51,288 nt of DNA from Spirochaetota bacterium (lineage in GTDB: Bacteria; Spirochaetota; UBA4802; UB4802): contig JAKPOE010000271.1 in assembly GCA_029548025.1 (NCBI GenBank), positions 1 to 51,288 of the forward strand, written 5' to 3'. Below, piece after piece: positions 17,591-27,111 of this stretch. Position 1 is the first letter of the stretch. Each line of letters starts with the position of its first letter. The notes under the pieces were generated by a model, which had not been told where the DNA came from, made no database searches, and saw only the letters and a program-made list of their open reading frames with translations. The translations under genes were made by a program, and so were the position numbers.

Positions 17591-17666
17591 ATAACTTGAT
17601 ACCACTATCCATTTGAATGCTAAACTAAGCTATAGTAATATAATAAATAATTGAGGTCAGAACAAC

Positions 17667-20069
17667 GTGAAAGAGCGTTTGAAAGCCTGCTTAAACAGTT
17701 TTAAACAGTTTATAATTAAATACATGCATGACACACGCACATGGTTTTACGGGATTATAGTAGTATCACTCATCGGCGGTTTGCTTTTTGGGTATATTGT
17801 TGCTCAGGTACAAAATTGTCTTGGTATAGATAATCTAAAGCGTTTCCAGCCAAGTGTTCCTACTAAACTGTATGATGTTAACGGTGAACTTATTGCCGAA
17901 CTTTTTCAAGAAAAACGTGATTTAGTATCATTTGAAGAACTTCCAAAAACATTGATAAGGGCGTTTGTTGCAACTGAGGATCAGGACTTCTATACGCATA
18001 TAGGAATAAGTCCTATGGCAATGACACGGGCAATGGTTAAAAATATTATTTCTCTTAAAATTGCACAGGGCGGCTCAACCATTACCCAGCAATTGGCAAA
18101 ACGGCTTTTTACGTCAGGCGAAAGAACATTTACCCGTAAAGCATTAGAATTAGTTTTAACATTGCAAATTGAAAAGAAATTCTCCAAAGATGAAATTCTT
18201 GAAATGTACTTTAACCAAATTTATTTAGGACACGGATGTTATGGGATTGCATCTGCTGCTGAGCTTTTCTTCAATAAAGAGGTTAGATTTCTTAGCCTTG
18301 CCGAAGGAAGCGTTTTAGCTGCATTACCTTCAGCTCCTGGTCGGTACTCCCCATTTATGAATACCCGTAATGCTTATATTAAAAATTGGGATATTTTAAA
18401 CAGAATGGTTGACTGCGGCTATTTAACTAATGAAAAAGCTAAAGAAGTATATACCTCTTTCTGGCCCATTTTTGTTGATACCATAAAAACTGAATTTCCT
18501 ACTAAAACCGCATATTCAAAAATCGTGGATAATGCCCCATTTTTTACAGATTATGTACGTCAGATACTTATTTCCCGATATGGCAAGGATGTAGTGTATA
18601 ATGAAGGATTGCAAGTATATACCACATTAAACTTGAAACGACAACAAGCAGGTGAAAAATATCTTGTGGAAGGTTTAACCAGGCAAAATGAGATATCTGC
18701 TCGTGCCAATCAATATCTTTCAGGAGCTGTTGATAGAGGATTATTCTCTGTATACCAGCAATTAGGACTTCTTTTTAATTTACCCAGAATTATCGTCAAA
18801 AGTGATACAGAAACAATATTCAAAAAATATATGGTTGATAATCTGTTGAATGAAATGGAGCTTTTAGCGTTATTATGCAATGTTGATGCAATGCATAATG
18901 ATATTGAAAAATTTATGATAGTAACCAGTGGGATTTCTTCTTCATTAAAAGTTGAAGGGGCTCTTATAGCTATTGAACCTAAAACTGGATATATAACGAC
19001 AATGGTTGGTGGATCAGAATTTGCTGTGAGCAATCAATATAACAGATCAACTCAGGCTCGCCGTCAGCCTGGATCAGCATTTAAACCATTTGTTTATGGT
19101 GCAGGTATTGAGTCAAAATTAATTAATACAGCCATGGCTCTTCCAGATGCACCTATTGTTGATATTGATGCTCAGGGAAGCACCTGGAGCCCGAATAACT
19201 ATGAAGGCGAATTTATGGGAATGGTTCATTTAAGGAGGGCTCTTGCCGCATCAATCAATGTAATTTCAGTACGGATATATGATATCATAGGTGCAGATAC
19301 TATCATAGATTTTGCATCACGCGTATTAAAGGTTTCTCCTTCACGCTTCCATCCCGGGCCATCATTAGCTTTAGGAAGTTCAGAATTAACACCATTAGAA
19401 ATGGCAACAGGATATGCGATTTATGCTAACAGAGGGAGGGATGTCATTCCATTTTCCATTCGTTATATTACCGATAGAGATGGCAACGAAATAGAAAATA
19501 TTGAAGAAGATGTTGGCAATATAATTGCAGCAAAAGAAGCAAACGGTTCAATTCAGATTATTCCTGAAAATGTAAATTATATAATGACATCATTAATGCA
19601 GACTGTTGCCGAAGGAGGTACACCTACTGAGGCTTTGCGCTTAATTGCAAAATTTGACAAAAAATGTGCAGGCAAAACAGGCACTACTCAAAACTGGACA
19701 GATGCATGGTTTTGTGGTTTTACTCCTGATATTGCAACAGTTGTTTGGGTTGGATATGATAAACCTTTTATGTCATTGGGACGACATCAGGCTGGTGCAG
19801 CAGTAGCAGCGCCCATATGGGGATTTTACATGAAGGAAGTTTACAATGGAATGCCGGATCCTCAATGGCCAGCTCAACCAAAAGATGTTTTTTATGGTGC
19901 TACCTGTAAATATTCAGGCTGTGCACCTGGTCCAAATTGTCATGAATTAATCAGTGATTTAATGATACCTGGCGGAACTCCTCGTTGCATTTGTAATGGA
20001 ATACACTATAATATGAAATCTGTTTTTGAACAATATATGGAAAAAGAAGGTTTAAAAAATGAGGATTAA
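17667..20069 (+). CDS. Class A penicillin-binding protein (PBP1A type)
   Basis: The bifunctional peptidoglycan synthase has 800 residues. A cytoplasmic tail and one membrane segment (~24-48) precede the GT51 glycosyltransferase, with catalytic Glu104 (ATEDQDFYTHIG) and GGSTITQQLAKRLF. The transpeptidase has SAFK (Ser470, Lys473), SIN (529-531) and KTG (670-672). The Cys-containing tail (CKYSGCAPGPNC and a later CIC) is a usual PBP1A ending. It polymerises glycan strands and cross-links peptides outside the inner membrane. Confidence 0.94.
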   Translation: MKERLKACLNSFKQFIIKYMHDTRTWFYGIIVVSLIGGLLFGYIVAQVQNCLGIDNLKRFQPSVPTKLYDVNGELIAELFQEKRDLVSFEELPKTLIRAFVATEDQDFYTHIGISPMAMTRAMVKNIISLKIAQGGSTITQQLAKRLFTSGERTFTRKALELVLTLQIEKKFSKDEILEMYFNQIYLGHGCYGIASAAELFFNKEVRFLSLAEGSVLAALPSAPGRYSPFMNTRNAYIKNWDILNRMVDCGYLTNEKAKEVYTSFWPIFVDTIKTEFPTKTAYSKIVDNAPFFTDYVRQILISRYGKDVVYNEGLQVYTTLNLKRQQAGEKYLVEGLTRQNEISARANQYLSGAVDRGLFSVYQQLGLLFNLPRIIVKSDTETIFKKYMVDNLLNEMELLALLCNVDAMHNDIEKFMIVTSGISSSLKVEGALIAIEPKTGYITTMVGGSEFAVSNQYNRSTQARRQPGSAFKPFVYGAGIESKLINTAMALPDAPIVDIDAQGSTWSPNNYEGEFMGMVHLRRALAASINVISVRIYDIIGADTIIDFASRVLKVSPSRFHPGPSLALGSSELTPLEMATGYAIYANRGRDVIPFSIRYITDRDGNEIENIEEDVGNIIAAKEANGSIQIIPENVNYIMTSLMQTVAEGGTPTEALRLIAKFDKKCAGKTGTTQNWTDAWFCGFTPDIATVVWVGYDKPFMSLGRHQAGAAVAAPIWGFYMKEVYNGMPDPQWPAQPKDVFYGATCKYSGCAPGPNCHELISDLMIPGGTPRCICNGIHYNMKSVFEQYMEKEGLKNED

Positions 20070-20147
20070 TAGCTATTGTCAAATTTCACAATCAAATAAC
20101 AAACTCTATTACTAGCCGATAATACTTTCTTAAAAAAAATTTTCTAC

Positions 20148-20176
20148 TTGATTTTATTAAAATTATGTGCTAAAAT
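20148..20176 (+). promoter_or_regulatory. Candidate promoter of carD
   Basis: TTGATT (20148-20153) and TAAAAT (20171-20176) are separated by 17 bases in an A+T-rich gap, about 50 bases before carD. Confidence 0.5.
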
Positions 20177-20229
20177 TATTAATTTATACGTTATAATAAA
20201 TGTGGGTTAATTTATTTTGAGGGTATCCT

Positions 20230-20709
20230 ATGTTTAAAATAGGTGATAAGATAGTGTATCCTTTACATGGGGTAGGTATCATAAACGCTATCGAAAAAAA
20301 GGTAGTATTAAACAAAAGGAATGAATTTTATCTTATAACAATCATCAACAGTGGCATGAAGGTTATGATTCCTACCGCAAAGGCAGAGTCCATAGGGTTG
20401 AGGAAGGTTATTCCAAAAAAGGATGTAACAAAAGTATTAAATCTGTTACGCCAAACAGACATTGAGACCGAGGATGACTGGAAAATTCGTTATCAAAACA
20501 ATGTTGATAAGATTAAAAGTGGATCAATATTTGCAGTGGCTGAGGTTGCCAGGGATCTATATAAACGTGGAAAAGATAAAGAGCTTTCTATAATGGAGCG
20601 AAAGCTTTACGAGAATGCTTATCAGCTCATGATACATGAGATAGCTTTAGCAAAGGACATTGATGTTGATGAAGCAGGCAACATTGTATCAGATGCACTT
20701 TCCTCATAA
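20230..20709 (+). CDS. carD: CarD-family transcriptional regulator
   Basis: The 159-residue product has the CarD/TRCF RNA-polymerase-interaction domain at the N-terminus (FKIGDKIVYPLHGVGIINAI) and the helical C-terminal domain with VAEVARDLYKRGKDKELS and ERKLYENAYQLMIHEIA. CarD binds the RNA polymerase beta subunit and stabilises open promoter complexes, especially at rRNA promoters. It precedes yacL, an arrangement found in several phyla; ispD, which often follows, is not here. Confidence 0.95.
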   Translation: MFKIGDKIVYPLHGVGIINAIEKKVVLNKRNEFYLITIINSGMKVMIPTAKAESIGLRKVIPKKDVTKVLNLLRQTDIETEDDWKIRYQNNVDKIKSGSIFAVAEVARDLYKRGKDKELSIMERKLYENAYQLMIHEIALAKDIDVDEAGNIVSDALSS

Positions 20710-20834
20710 TTGCTCACTACAGTTTATAATTTTTGTATCAGTCACTTTATTTATAAAATATTTAACTTTATGGATCCATAATGTTTTTTTTATCAAAATT
20801 TTATTTTAATATATATAAAGGAGTCAGTATATCC

Positions 20835-21836
20835 ATGATAGCAATTATACGTTTTTTATTTATTATTACTTCAGCTGTTGTTACCGGTTTATATTTTTTC
20901 CAAATTTCATTGCAATCAGCCATAATAGCTGCTGTGATTGCATCTGCTATAGCACTTATACTCATTATTGCAATAGAATATATTTCACATACTATCTCAA
21001 CAAGGATGGTTATTGCAGCGCTGGTTGGCATTTTTATAGGACTCATCTTTGCGCATCTTTTAGTGATAGCATTTAAATCATTACCCCTTACCATGCAACC
21101 AAACACGGTAAACATTATAAGTGCCATTATTTACCACATTATAGGATTTGGATCCGTATTATTTTTTATAATAAATTGTGAGGATATTGCAATTTTTGAT
21201 GCGATAGTTCCTGTAAAACGTGACGAAGCAAGGGATGGCGCATCATATAAAATTCTTGATACCAGCGTCATTATAGATGGTCGTATTTCAGATATCTGTG
21301 ATACTGGATTTATTGAAGGTATTCTTGTGATTCCCAATTTTGTATTGAATGAATTGCAAATGATAGCTGATTCATCTGATTCTATTAAGCGTAATAGAGG
21401 AAGACGAGGTTTAGACATACTCAATAAAATGCAGAAGGATCAGAGAATTTTAGTAAAAATTTCTGATGTTGATTTTCCCGAAGTTTCAGAAGTTGATGCA
21501 AAATTGGTCAAATTAGCCAAGCTTATGACTGCAAAAATTATTACCAATGATTTCAATCTAAACAAAGTTGCTGAGTTCCATGGCGTTAAAGTTTTAAATA
21601 TTAACCAGCTTTCAAACGCCCTCAGGCCAATAGTGCTACCGGGTGAAGAAATGTCTGTTTCATTAATAAAAGAAGGGAAAGACCCCAATCAAGCAATTGG
21701 ATATCTTGATGACGGGACTATGGTAGTAGTGGAAAATGGGAGATCACGGTTAAATTCAACGGTCGATGTGATAGTTACTTCAGTACTCCAAACAACCGCA
21801 GGGAGAATGATCTTTGCAAGAATCAAAGAAGACTAA
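20835..21836 (+). CDS. yacL: PIN-TRAM domain membrane protein, YacL family
   Basis: The product is 333 residues from ATG 20835 (AAGGAG 11-12 bases upstream; the ATG at 20781 lacks this signal). Four membrane segments (~5-130) precede a PIN domain (~145-260), whose acidic residues appear in [15 protein letters not shown] and [20 protein letters not shown]-binding domain ends the protein ([16 protein letters not shown]). PIN domains are Mg-dependent nucleases, so a membrane-anchored RNase role is likely but unproven for the family. Its last 23 bases overlap the next gene. Confidence 0.92.
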   Translation: MIAIIRFLFIITSAVVTGLYFFQISLQSAIIAAVIASAIALILIIAIEYISHTISTRMVIAALVGIFIGLIFAHLLVIAFKSLPLTMQPNTVNIISAIIYHIIGFGSVLFFIINCEDIAIFDAIVPVKRDEARDGASYKILDTSVIIDGRISDICDTGFIEGILVIPNFVLNELQMIADSSDSIKRNRGRRGLDILNKMQKDQRILVKISDVDFPEVSEVDAKLVKLAKLMTAKIITNDFNLNKVAEFHGVKVLNINQLSNALRPIVLPGEEMSVSLIKEGKDPNQAIGYLDDGTMVVVENGRSRLNSTVDVIVTSVLQTTAGRMIFARIKED

Positions 21837-22401
21837 TTATGATGTGGTTGTTCTTTGCGGAAGTCCTCATAAAGAAGGAAATACTGTTGCAATTTTGCAA
21901 TTACTTTTTAAGGAACTATCGAACATAACAAAAGCAATACATTTTGCCTATGAACTACATGTACATCCATGTATAGACTGTGGATTTTGCCATAATGAAT
22001 TTGGCTGTATTTTCCACGACGATATGGATATGCTTTACGCTACCATACAACAAAGTACATTAATGATTGTTGCATCACCATTGTATTTTTCGCATCTTCC
22101 TTCACCTCTAAAAGCGATTATCGACCGCTGCCAGGTTTTCTGGGAATACTATAAGAATAATCCATCACAAAAAAAACAGCATGCAATGGCTATATTAATT
22201 GGTGGTGGGAATTATTATGATATGTTTATGCCGGGGAAAATTACATTACGACATTATTTCAATTCATTGCAGTATCACTATGATGAGGACAACTTCTTAT
22301 TATTACCAAACATAAATAGCAAAAATGATATAGAAAATGCCGATATTATGAAAAAGGTAGAACAAACAATCCATTATATACATACAGTATTACAAAGATA
22401 G
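21814..22401 (+). CDS. NAD(P)H-dependent FMN reductase / flavodoxin-like oxidoreductase
   Basis: The 195-residue protein has the flavodoxin-like FMN motif [13 protein letters not shown], the paired cysteines HPCIDCGFC plus a further Cys, and [20 protein letters not shown], typical of the iron-sulfur flavoprotein/NADPH-FMN-reductase family. The likely start is TTG 21814, inside the end of yacL, supported by GGGAG 8 bases upstream; the first conserved strand begins nine residues later, so no later start fits. The substrate is unknown. Confidence 0.8.
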   Translation: MQESKKTNYDVVVLCGSPHKEGNTVAILQLLFKELSNITKAIHFAYELHVHPCIDCGFCHNEFGCIFHDDMDMLYATIQQSTLMIVASPLYFSHLPSPLKAIIDRCQVFWEYYKNNPSQKKQHAMAILIGGGNYYDMFMPGKITLRHYFNSLQYHYDEDNFLLLPNINSKNDIENADIMKKVEQTIHYIHTVLQR

Positions 22402-22532
22402 TAGTAGTTATGCATTCCCTTTTATAAGGACACTTTGATGGGTTTAGCTTTACTGAAAGTAGATAAATGTTTATTATTAGCAATTTTTTCCCGATAAAAC
22501 AATGATAATGATTGCTTTTTTTTGGAGGAAAT

Positions 22533-23777
22533 ATGAAATTATATATTACTCTAACCTTCCGATGTGATGATAAAAATTTTTTATTATTTATTCAAAAAGT
22601 CATCCAAGCAGATTGTACCATTCAAAGCATTAATTATTTATCATCTGAACAAAACTATAAAATATATAAAGCAGAACTTGTTTATACTGATAGAAGATTA
22701 TTTAAAGAAAAAATATTACAATGGATAACGAAAGAATGCACACTCATAGAATGCAGTGACATTATGAATCAAGGCATAGATGGTGGTCTGCTTAAAGTCT
22801 CAAGCAAGATACCATTTGAAACTCCAGATGAATTTGAGGGCAAAGTTCTGGGATATTTTGAGTTGATTAAAGATAATACCATAACAAAAGATACCTATCG
22901 ATACACAGGTATATCAAAAAATATTGGGATGATTATCCTAAATGAAGAAAAAAATGAATTGCAACCAGATGAAATATATAATTATCTCCTGATCGAACGT
23001 GATTCACTCATTATTAGCCATTGCAATAATTATAATCCTCAACCCCTTTTGTTGAAATATAAATCAAAAGAAGATATTATAAAAACACTTTATTCTGTTT
23101 CAGGCAATTATGCCTTAATGCGTGTTGCCATTATGAATAACATAGAAGATATATCATTATTCCATCAGATGAGTGAGGTAACACCCCCTATTATTAATAG
23201 AGAATTTGATGAGATACCACTTTATATTACTGTAAAAATAATGAATCTATTGAAGTTGCATAACATCAAATTATCAGATTCCGTTGTTGGATTCATTGGT
23301 GTAACAACATCTTTACTTCGATGTACTCGATTGTTAAACAGTATTGGGTGTAGCAAAGTATTAGGTTTTGATCCTAATGAAAAAAACCTTTACTATTTTG
23401 AAAAGGAAAGCGGTATAGCAACCAGCACTGATAATGTCTTTGAAAATGCAGATATACTTTTGTTTGTATCAGATATTTGTGAAAATATCGATTATTATAA
23501 GCTTCAGAAAGGACAATTAGTATTGTCTAATCCAGCCATTCATTTTGATATGTTAATATCTGAAGAAAGAGGTGTTAAAGCAAACGAATATCTTAATATA
23601 GAAAACTCATATCTTCTTTTGCCTGGTATTATTGATATGATGTTAATGAATGATATTAAAACCTTAAACGATAATTGTTTAATAAACATTGCAAGAGCTC
23701 TGGTTAAAGCAAATATTGATATCGATAATACTGAAAACATATATACCATCAAGGATATTATAAAAAATATACAGTGA
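22533..23777 (+). CDS. ACT domain plus malic-enzyme-like Rossmann protein, probably non-catalytic
   Basis: The product is 414 residues from ATG 22533 (GGAGG just upstream). Residues ~1-75 look like an ACT regulatory domain (MKLYITLTFRCDDKNFLLFI). Residues ~235-400 follow the malic-enzyme NAD-binding domain: a helix with TVKIMNLLKLHN, the nucleotide-binding strand VVGFIGVTTS, LGFDPNEKNL, ADILLFVSD, GQLVLSNP and LLLPGIIDMMLMN. The GxGxxG loop is degraded and the malic-enzyme N-terminal catalytic domain with its Tyr/Lys is missing. It may be a ligand-sensing pseudoenzyme (inference). The family call is from motif order only. Confidence 0.55.
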   Translation: MKLYITLTFRCDDKNFLLFIQKVIQADCTIQSINYLSSEQNYKIYKAELVYTDRRLFKEKILQWITKECTLIECSDIMNQGIDGGLLKVSSKIPFETPDEFEGKVLGYFELIKDNTITKDTYRYTGISKNIGMIILNEEKNELQPDEIYNYLLIERDSLIISHCNNYNPQPLLLKYKSKEDIIKTLYSVSGNYALMRVAIMNNIEDISLFHQMSEVTPPIINREFDEIPLYITVKIMNLLKLHNIKLSDSVVGFIGVTTSLLRCTRLLNSIGCSKVLGFDPNEKNLYYFEKESGIATSTDNVFENADILLFVSDICENIDYYKLQKGQLVLSNPAIHFDMLISEERGVKANEYLNIENSYLLLPGIIDMMLMNDIKTLNDNCLINIARALVKANIDIDNTENIYTIKDIIKNIQ

Positions 23778-23780
23778 CCG

Positions 23781-24545
23781 TTACGGAGATAACAAATACC
23801 ATTCAATATTTTTATATTTAATCTCAATTATTGCATATTGCTTTTGTTCAAATGTAACATAATTATTTTGTAAATCAGGTATGGGTATAGTTTTTAAAAT
23901 ACTCTTCTCAGGTTTTATTATAACCATTCCGTATTTATCCACAATTATTGCATCTTCTGGTAAAACATCATAAAGCTTGATTTTATTAATAAATCCGATA
24001 AGAAAACCTTTATTTCTTTCGTTAGACGTAATAGGATAAACAACACAAAAGTTAAAATTTCCTGACATCACAGGATATTCAGATGGTTCACAGATAGATA
24101 TATCATTGTAATTGCATTTCATTAAACATTGCTGTAATTGAGGCGATATATCAAATATTCTGCGTCCATAATAATTTTTATTTTGCATCGAGTAAACAAC
24201 CTGATAGGCATTATTAGTAATTATAAGATCATCATAAAGCTTATGGGTAACATTATTGAGCATTTCGGTAATATGTTCATGTTCCAGTAAGTAATATTTA
24301 TTCCCACCATTATCCATTATAAGCAGATGAGTCAAATTGGAAATAAGTTCATATTTGATAATAATTTTAGTTGCATTTTGCATATCGCACACATAATGTG
24401 AAAAAAAAGATACAACTGGATTGTTATAATTGTTAGTTATTTGCCTATTAGTACAAGACGAAATTAAAGTTATAAGAAGTATAATGGTTGCAACTCTAAT
24501 ATATTGTAAAATATGGCATTGTATTCTAATACTCAAATCTATCAT
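23781..24545 (-). CDS. Lipoprotein with possible Cache-type sensor domain
   Basis: The 254-residue protein begins at ATG 24545 with AAAGGA upstream. After a basic start it has a hydrophobic core and the lipobox LISSC (Cys31). The mature part resembles the extracellular double-Cache ligand domains of chemoreceptors and kinases (NYYGRRIFDISPQL, VVYPITSNERNKGFLIGFIN, EDAIIVDKYGMVII) but has no membrane-spanning signalling part. It could be a solute-binding lipoprotein working with another sensor (inference). It converges with the preceding gene, with 3 bases between stops. Confidence 0.6.
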   Translation of the reverse strand: MIDLSIRIQCHILQYIRVATIILLITLISSCTNRQITNNYNNPVVSFFSHYVCDMQNATKIIIKYELISNLTHLLIMDNGGNKYYLLEHEHITEMLNNVTHKLYDDLIITNNAYQVVYSMQNKNYYGRRIFDISPQLQQCLMKCNYNDISICEPSEYPVMSGNFNFCVVYPITSNERNKGFLIGFINKIKLYDVLPEDAIIVDKYGMVIIKPEKSILKTIPIPDLQNNYVTFEQKQYAIIEIKYKNIEWYLLSP

Positions 24546-24748
24546 AATCCTTTCATTATTTGTATTTTTTTATTATACTATACATATTTATAATCGGTTT
24601 TATCACTGAATCTTACAATAAAAAGGAATCAAGTAAATAGCATATTAATAATTAATAATCTAATAAAATAATATTTGCCAAAATTTATATTCAAATGGTA
24701 TAATTAAATAATTTATAAACTTATTTAAATAATTCAAAAGGTTCTATT

Positions 24749-25366
24749 ATGAAAAAATTACAATTTATTAGCTTAATACTTTTAATTTCTTTATTTTCAT
24801 GTACCAGCATAGATGTAGCATATACCAACAAACAGATCATTCAAAAAAGAATGAAGCGTGTTGCAGTTTTACCCTTTGAGATAACCGGAGCTGATTGGGG
24901 CAATGAATTTGCCGATGCTATCTCCCATCAATTTTTTAAAAGTGGCAAGGTAGCAACAATTGAAAGAGAAGCAATTGAAAAAATATTGCAGGAGCAGCAA
25001 TTGCAGGCTTCCGGATTAATTGACGAAAAACAGGCTATAAAATTAGGAAAATTATTTGGTGCTGATGTAATAATAATCGGTCGAGGTACAGCACTCCAGG
25101 CATATCGTAAAAATAAATATGAACCTAACTGTATTGATACATTTACTCTCAAAGCTATTAATACTGAAAATGGCGAGATTCTTCTTACAGTGCGTAAGGA
25201 ACCAGGCATAGCATGGGATTGGCGCTATAGAGCACAATACTGTTGTGGACTTACATTAATCTGGGACACCAATGATATATTAGTTGAAAGTTCACAATAT
25301 GATGATATAGCAAAGCAACTGGTTAAAAAAATACTACTCATTATGGAAAATGATAAAAATAAATGA
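24749..25366 (+). CDS. CsgG/FlgO-type outer-membrane lipoprotein
   Basis: The 205-residue lipoprotein has a signal with lipobox LFSC (Cys18). The body has the CsgG/HfaB/FlgO pattern: KRVAVLPFEITGADWGNEFA, then a helix, ATIEREAIEKILQEQQLQAS, and LGKLFGADVIIIGRGTAL. Such proteins are periplasmic or outer-membrane accessory factors of secretion or surface-structure systems; this one lacks the long transmembrane hairpins of CsgG. Its stop overlaps the following start by 4 bases. Confidence 0.8.
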   Translation: MKKLQFISLILLISLFSCTSIDVAYTNKQIIQKRMKRVAVLPFEITGADWGNEFADAISHQFFKSGKVATIEREAIEKILQEQQLQASGLIDEKQAIKLGKLFGADVIIIGRGTALQAYRKNKYEPNCIDTFTLKAINTENGEILLTVRKEPGIAWDWRYRAQYCCGLTLIWDTNDILVESSQYDDIAKQLVKKILLIMENDKNK

Positions 25367-26142
25367 AATATTTATTAATAACTTTTTTTTATTCATTGTT
25401 TTTTTTATTTATAGCTGTACCATTTTCCAATTTATTTTCATCCGAATTTGATGAATTGGATAAACCCCCCGAAGGGATGCATAAGGATCAGCTTCTTATA
25501 CTTGGTGCTGTTTCAATTGGCATGCCTTATGGCAATCTTATAACAGCAGAAGAAAAATTCACAAAAAAATCATCGTATCAACTTACACCCGAAACCTCAA
25601 AGCTTATCTATCTTTCCCATCTGGCATTTGGAATAACAATTTCTGGTGAATATATGCCTGCAGATTATATAGGTATCCGTTCTAAATTAAGAAGGTCTAT
25701 AATAATACAAAACACAAATTTTGGTTCTGACTATAAATCATGGAAAAAAACATTATATAGTGATTACTCTATCTATTTAGGTCCCTCTTTTCATATGACA
25801 TCTCGGAAACCATGGGATATAGCTCTGTCTCCTTTAATTGGTATAGCATTTTCGCAATATAATCCCACTCCTATAGCAAAAGAACTACTGGATGGTTATG
25901 ACGGCCCACCTTCAGAACAATTTACCAGCTTAACCTATGGTGTTGATTTACTGTTAAGCATATTTTTTAGTGGTGGCCTTGTTATACAACTTGGGGGAGA
26001 ATGGGTTCGTAATAATATAACATTTTCTTCTACCCCTAATGCAGAAAATCCACAAACTCATCAAATTTTTTATAACAAAAAAAGTGCTGTTATTGATTCT
26101 ATACTTTTTCATGTTTCTGCTGGATATGCTTTCTATAACTGA
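25363..26142 (+). CDS. Predicted outer-membrane beta-barrel protein
   Basis: The 259-residue protein has a signal peptide (hydrophobic ~3-24) and alternating hydrophobic strands such as SLTYGVDLLLSIFFSGGLVIQLGG, ending in the strand FHVSAGYAFYN. It is probably an 8-strand-type barrel. Translationally coupled (ATGA) to the CsgG-like lipoprotein, which suggests both serve one envelope structure (inference). No specific family is recognised. Confidence 0.65.
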   Translation: MKYLLITFFYSLFFLFIAVPFSNLFSSEFDELDKPPEGMHKDQLLILGAVSIGMPYGNLITAEEKFTKKSSYQLTPETSKLIYLSHLAFGITISGEYMPADYIGIRSKLRRSIIIQNTNFGSDYKSWKKTLYSDYSIYLGPSFHMTSRKPWDIALSPLIGIAFSQYNPTPIAKELLDGYDGPPSEQFTSLTYGVDLLLSIFFSGGLVIQLGGEWVRNNITFSSTPNAENPQTHQIFYNKKSAVIDSILFHVSAGYAFYN

Positions 26143-26311
26143 TAATTGCTCTTTCTTTTTGTTATATAATAGGATGGATACAAAAAGCAGGATATAAATA
26201 AGTATAGTTATTTATTAATTCACTATCAGGAATACGATATAGAAAATACTTAAGTACCTAACCTGTTATTAATTACATTTGATAAACACCGTAATACACT
26301 TGCAACGTAAA

Positions 26312-27037
26312 TTATTTGTTCGCTACGTTAATAATTCTATTGTAATTTGCCGTTATGATTGTATTTGATGCATCGAATGTATGTGCTTTCCCAATCATTT
26401 CTTTAGCTTTTTTGATATCTCCTGATTTAGCATAACACAGTGCTAAATTATTACATATATATGCTGAAGAGGGATAAAGTGCATACGCAGCAGAATAAGC
26501 AGTTTGAGCCTGACTTAATTTACCCAGATGCATTAATACATTCCCTAATTCATTATATGCATAATACATCTCAGGATCAATTGCAATAGCTTTTTCTAAA
26601 TACTCTTTTGCTTGCCAATACGATTGAATCCCTGAAAACGATAATCCTAATATATAATAAGCTATAGCTGATTGTTTTATTTGAATAGCTTTCCTTGCCC
26701 ATGTAATAGCATCAGTATAACTTTTTTTATCAATATATATAAAAGCAATATCAATAATTGGATCGATGGTATCTTTTTTAATTTCAGCACACCGTTTTAA
26801 ATGTGCTAAAGCGGATTCATAGTTACCTTTTTTTGCATGAATATGTCCAGCTAAATAACGCAAATTATAATTGAGGGAATTTGGTTCAAAATCTTGTGAT
26901 ACATCAAGATTAGATGCTATCTCAGCTAACGCCGCATCATAATTACCCTGCTCAAATTGCTTTACAGCCTTATCATATTGAGCATATGCCGGTGCAATAC
27001 TACTAAGTGTTAAAATTATCACAATTAATAATCGCAT
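26312..27037 (-). CDS. Secreted tetratricopeptide-repeat protein
   Basis: The product is 241 residues from ATG 27037, with the Shine-Dalgarno AGGAGG upstream. A signal peptide (LLIVIILTLSSIAPAYA) precedes about five TPR units (for example AVKQFEQGNYDAALAEIA; AKEYLEKAIAIDPEMYYAYN; AKEMIGKAHTFDASN). TPRs make protein contacts; the partner is unknown. It lies 74 bases after ppdK on the same strand, behind a strong hairpin. Confidence 0.85.
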   Translation of the reverse strand: MRLLIVIILTLSSIAPAYAQYDKAVKQFEQGNYDAALAEIASNLDVSQDFEPNSLNYNLRYLAGHIHAKKGNYESALAHLKRCAEIKKDTIDPIIDIAFIYIDKKSYTDAITWARKAIQIKQSAIAYYILGLSFSGIQSYWQAKEYLEKAIAIDPEMYYAYNELGNVLMHLGKLSQAQTAYSAAYALYPSSAYICNNLALCYAKSGDIKKAKEMIGKAHTFDASNTIITANYNRIINVANK

Positions 27038-27064
27038 AGTTATCTGAACCTCCTGCAAACTAAT

Positions 27065-27102
27065 AGAACGTCTATCTATTATAATTCATAGATAGACGTT
27101 CT
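27065..27102 (-). terminator. Perfect 12-bp inverted repeat between ppdK and the TPR gene
   Basis: AGAACGTCTATC (27065-27076) pairs with GATAGACGTTCT (27091-27102) around a 14-base loop, 10 bases past the ppdK stop. No T run follows on the minus strand, so it could be a terminator, an mRNA-stabilising hairpin or an operator for the TPR gene. Confidence 0.55.
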
Positions 27103-27111
27103 CTACAAACA

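Noticed and set aside
19900..20069. Cys-rich tail of the penicillin-binding protein as an unusual added domain
   Set aside because: A tail with spaced cysteines and a GGTPxxC segment is common at the end of PBP1A-type proteins.
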